DNA of 64,000 bases. It comes from an uncultured Bacteroidia bacterium (GTDB lineage: Bacteria; Bacteroidota; Bacteroidia; Bacteroidales; F082). The stretch spans positions 26,083 through 90,082 of the forward strand of contig CADAVB010000001.1 of the NCBI GenBank assembly GCA_902791165.1, given 5' to 3'. Under the pieces are notes generated by a model. It saw only the letters and a list, made by a program, of their open reading frames with translations, was not told where the DNA came from and did not search any database. Shown in pieces: positions 62,894-64,000 of the stretch. Numbering within the stretch: the stretch's first letter is position 1; each line of letters begins with the position of its first letter. The position numbers were made by a program, and so were the translations under genes.

Positions 62894-64000
62894 TCAAAGG
62901 TCTCCCTCCAATTTCAATTCCGTTTGCAAAGTCCTCAAATACGGCCGCTCTTCAACCATTTTCTCGAACTTGTCCTTGTCGGTGTAGGCCTCGATTTCGG
63001 CGGGGCGTTCCATCACTTCGGGGACGAGCTTGAACTGGTTGTTGTGCAGCGTGTTCCTCAGGTGACTCTTCAGCGCGCTCATGCCTTCAGTGTCGTGCTC
63101 AAAGAGCATATTATCCACGCTGAAATGGATTTCGGAGCTGCCAATTAATTTAGGTATGTATTTTCCCATCGCCGCCGCGAAACTGGCCGAGGTGTGCTTG
63201 TAGCGGTTCACGAAGTCGGTCCACGAAGCCGTCAGTTGTTCCTGTGTGAAGGCGTTGTCCCAAGTTTCCTCTTTCTCTTCGGCCTTTTGCTCGGCTTGCT
63301 GCATGGCCTTGTTGATGCTAATACCGCTTGAGGTGCCGCGTGGCCTGGTTATTGGCTGTTGAATTGTTGATTGTTGAGTTGTTGAATTGTTGGAGGGTTG
63401 GGGTGTTGATTGCTGACTTGGGGCTTCGGGACGCGAGACTTGGGGTTGGGGTGTAGGTTGTTGAACTGTTGTTTGTTGAATTGTTGGATTGTTGGTGGGT
63501 TGGGGTGTTGGCTGTTGTTGGGCGGGTTTATTCTGCGCCACCTGCACGGGTTGCGCCTGTGCCGTCGGCGTGTTTAAGGCCTGACTGCACAAGGCACACA
63601 TTTTCAATAAGGCAATCTCCAAATGCAGCCGCTTGTTGTTGGCGGCGCGATAGTCAATGTCGCATTGGTTGTTGATTTCCAAAGCTTTAATCAGGAAAGG
63701 CAGGGGACAGGTCTGGGCTTGGGTCAAATATCTTTGCCTCAGTTGCTCGCTGACCTCCAACAATTGCACCGTCACCGCGTCTTTGCAGACCATCAGGCTC
63801 CGCAAATGGTTGCCCATTCCGCTTACAAAATGCTGTGGCTCAAAGCCTTTGCTGATGATGTCGTTCAAAATCAGAAGGATGTCGCTGGTTTCGCCGCGCA
63901 GGATGTGATCGACGATTTGGAAATAATAGTCGTAATCCAAAACATTCAGATTGTCAATGACATCTTTGTAGGTGATGTTTTTGCCGCTGAAACTCACCAT
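62894..64000 (-). CDS. dnaX: DNA polymerase III gamma/tau subunit (3' part)
   Basis: The last 368 residues of DnaX; the N-terminal ATPase part lies outside the window. Seen are the clamp-loader lid/collar domain (FSGKNITYKDVIDNLNVL, DHILRGETSDILLILNDIIS), the collar helix (IDYRAANNKRLHLEIALLKM) and a long Pro/Gln/Thr-rich linker (~145-225). A C-terminal tau-type domain follows (TASWTDFVNRYKHTSASFAAAM). It organises the replicase at the fork. The linker contains internal repeats of QQPTPQP type. Confidence 0.9.
   Translation of the reverse strand: MVSFSGKNITYKDVIDNLNVLDYDYYFQIVDHILRGETSDILLILNDIISKGFEPQHFVSGMGNHLRSLMVCKDAVTVQLLEVSEQLRQRYLTQAQTCPLPFLIKALEINNQCDIDYRAANNKRLHLEIALLKMCALCSQALNTPTAQAQPVQVAQNKPAQQQPTPQPTNNPTIQQTTVQQPTPQPQVSRPEAPSQQSTPQPSNNSTTQQSTIQQPITRPRGTSSGISINKAMQQAEQKAEEKEETWDNAFTQEQLTASWTDFVNRYKHTSASFAAAMGKYIPKLIGSSEIHFSVDNMLFEHDTEGMSALKSHLRNTLHNNQFKLVPEVMERPAEIEAYTDKDKFEKMVEERPYLRTLQTELKLEGDL

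Overview
The window reads as a chromosomal segment of an anaerobic, fermentative member of the Bacteroidales (Bacteroidota). Evidence: upstream regions repeatedly carry the Bacteroidota promoter pattern (TTG about 18-22 nt before TAnnTTTG); there is a gingipain-type protease with a type IX secretion C-terminal domain, a BspA-type leucine-rich-repeat protein, meso-diaminopimelate dehydrogenase, and three [FeFe]-hydrogenase-family proteins. No rRNA or tRNA gene was seen. Genus cannot be fixed from the sequence alone.

Left end (1-5.3 kb, minus strand): a tight four-gene run of a DUF1848 Fe-S protein, a small unknown protein, a methyltransferase-like domain fused to about 16 BspA-type repeats, and an OLD/AAA-type ATPase with an R-x4-H (HEPN-like) C-terminal motif. 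This is the best candidate here for an undescribed, possibly defensive, module. 5.6-11.7 kb (minus): a complete succinyl-CoA to crotonyl-CoA route (abfD, NifU-like, abfT, 4hbD, sucD) behind a promoter and a clear cobalamin riboswitch. This suggests that B12 supply switches carbon and electron flow between B12-dependent propionate formation and this route.

12-21.3 kb (minus): rex, adhE, a second Fe-alcohol dehydrogenase, a [2Fe-2S] protein, a PAS-containing sensory-type [FeFe] hydrogenase (HydS), a PP2C/SpoIIE-type phosphatase and a group B [FeFe] hydrogenase: a redox/H2-sensing and electron-disposal cluster. 24.9-29.5 kb (plus): a four-subunit electron-bifurcating type [FeFe] hydrogenase operon (hndB/hydB/hydA/hydC order). 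Between them lie an S8 protease with a probable C-terminal beta-barrel, a GlsB-type membrane protein and a TerB-like small protein. 29.7-38.2 kb is housekeeping: rpsA, an S4-domain protein, gcvP, two envelope proteins, typA.

38.3-47.2 kb: a complete type II-C CRISPR-Cas locus. It has a divergently transcribed tracrRNA (found by its anti-repeat and terminator), a large cas9 (1524 aa), a truncated Bro-N protein translationally coupled to cas9, cas1, cas2, and an array of 31 repeats of 48 bp with 30 spacers of 29-30 bp. Each repeat carries a Bacteroidota -7 promoter box on the minus strand. The array abuts the stop codon of a FecCD-type ABC transporter operon.

47.2-64 kb: ABC transporter, SGNH esterase lipoprotein, C25 protease, S41 protease, a fused antitoxin-toxin gene, an unknown membrane-anchored protein, ddh, a GH3 beta-glucosidase whose likely start codon lies in a small inverted-repeat element, a frameshifted unknown membrane protein, a PlsC-type acyltransferase, an M13 metallopeptidase, tandem repeats and the 3' part of dnaX.
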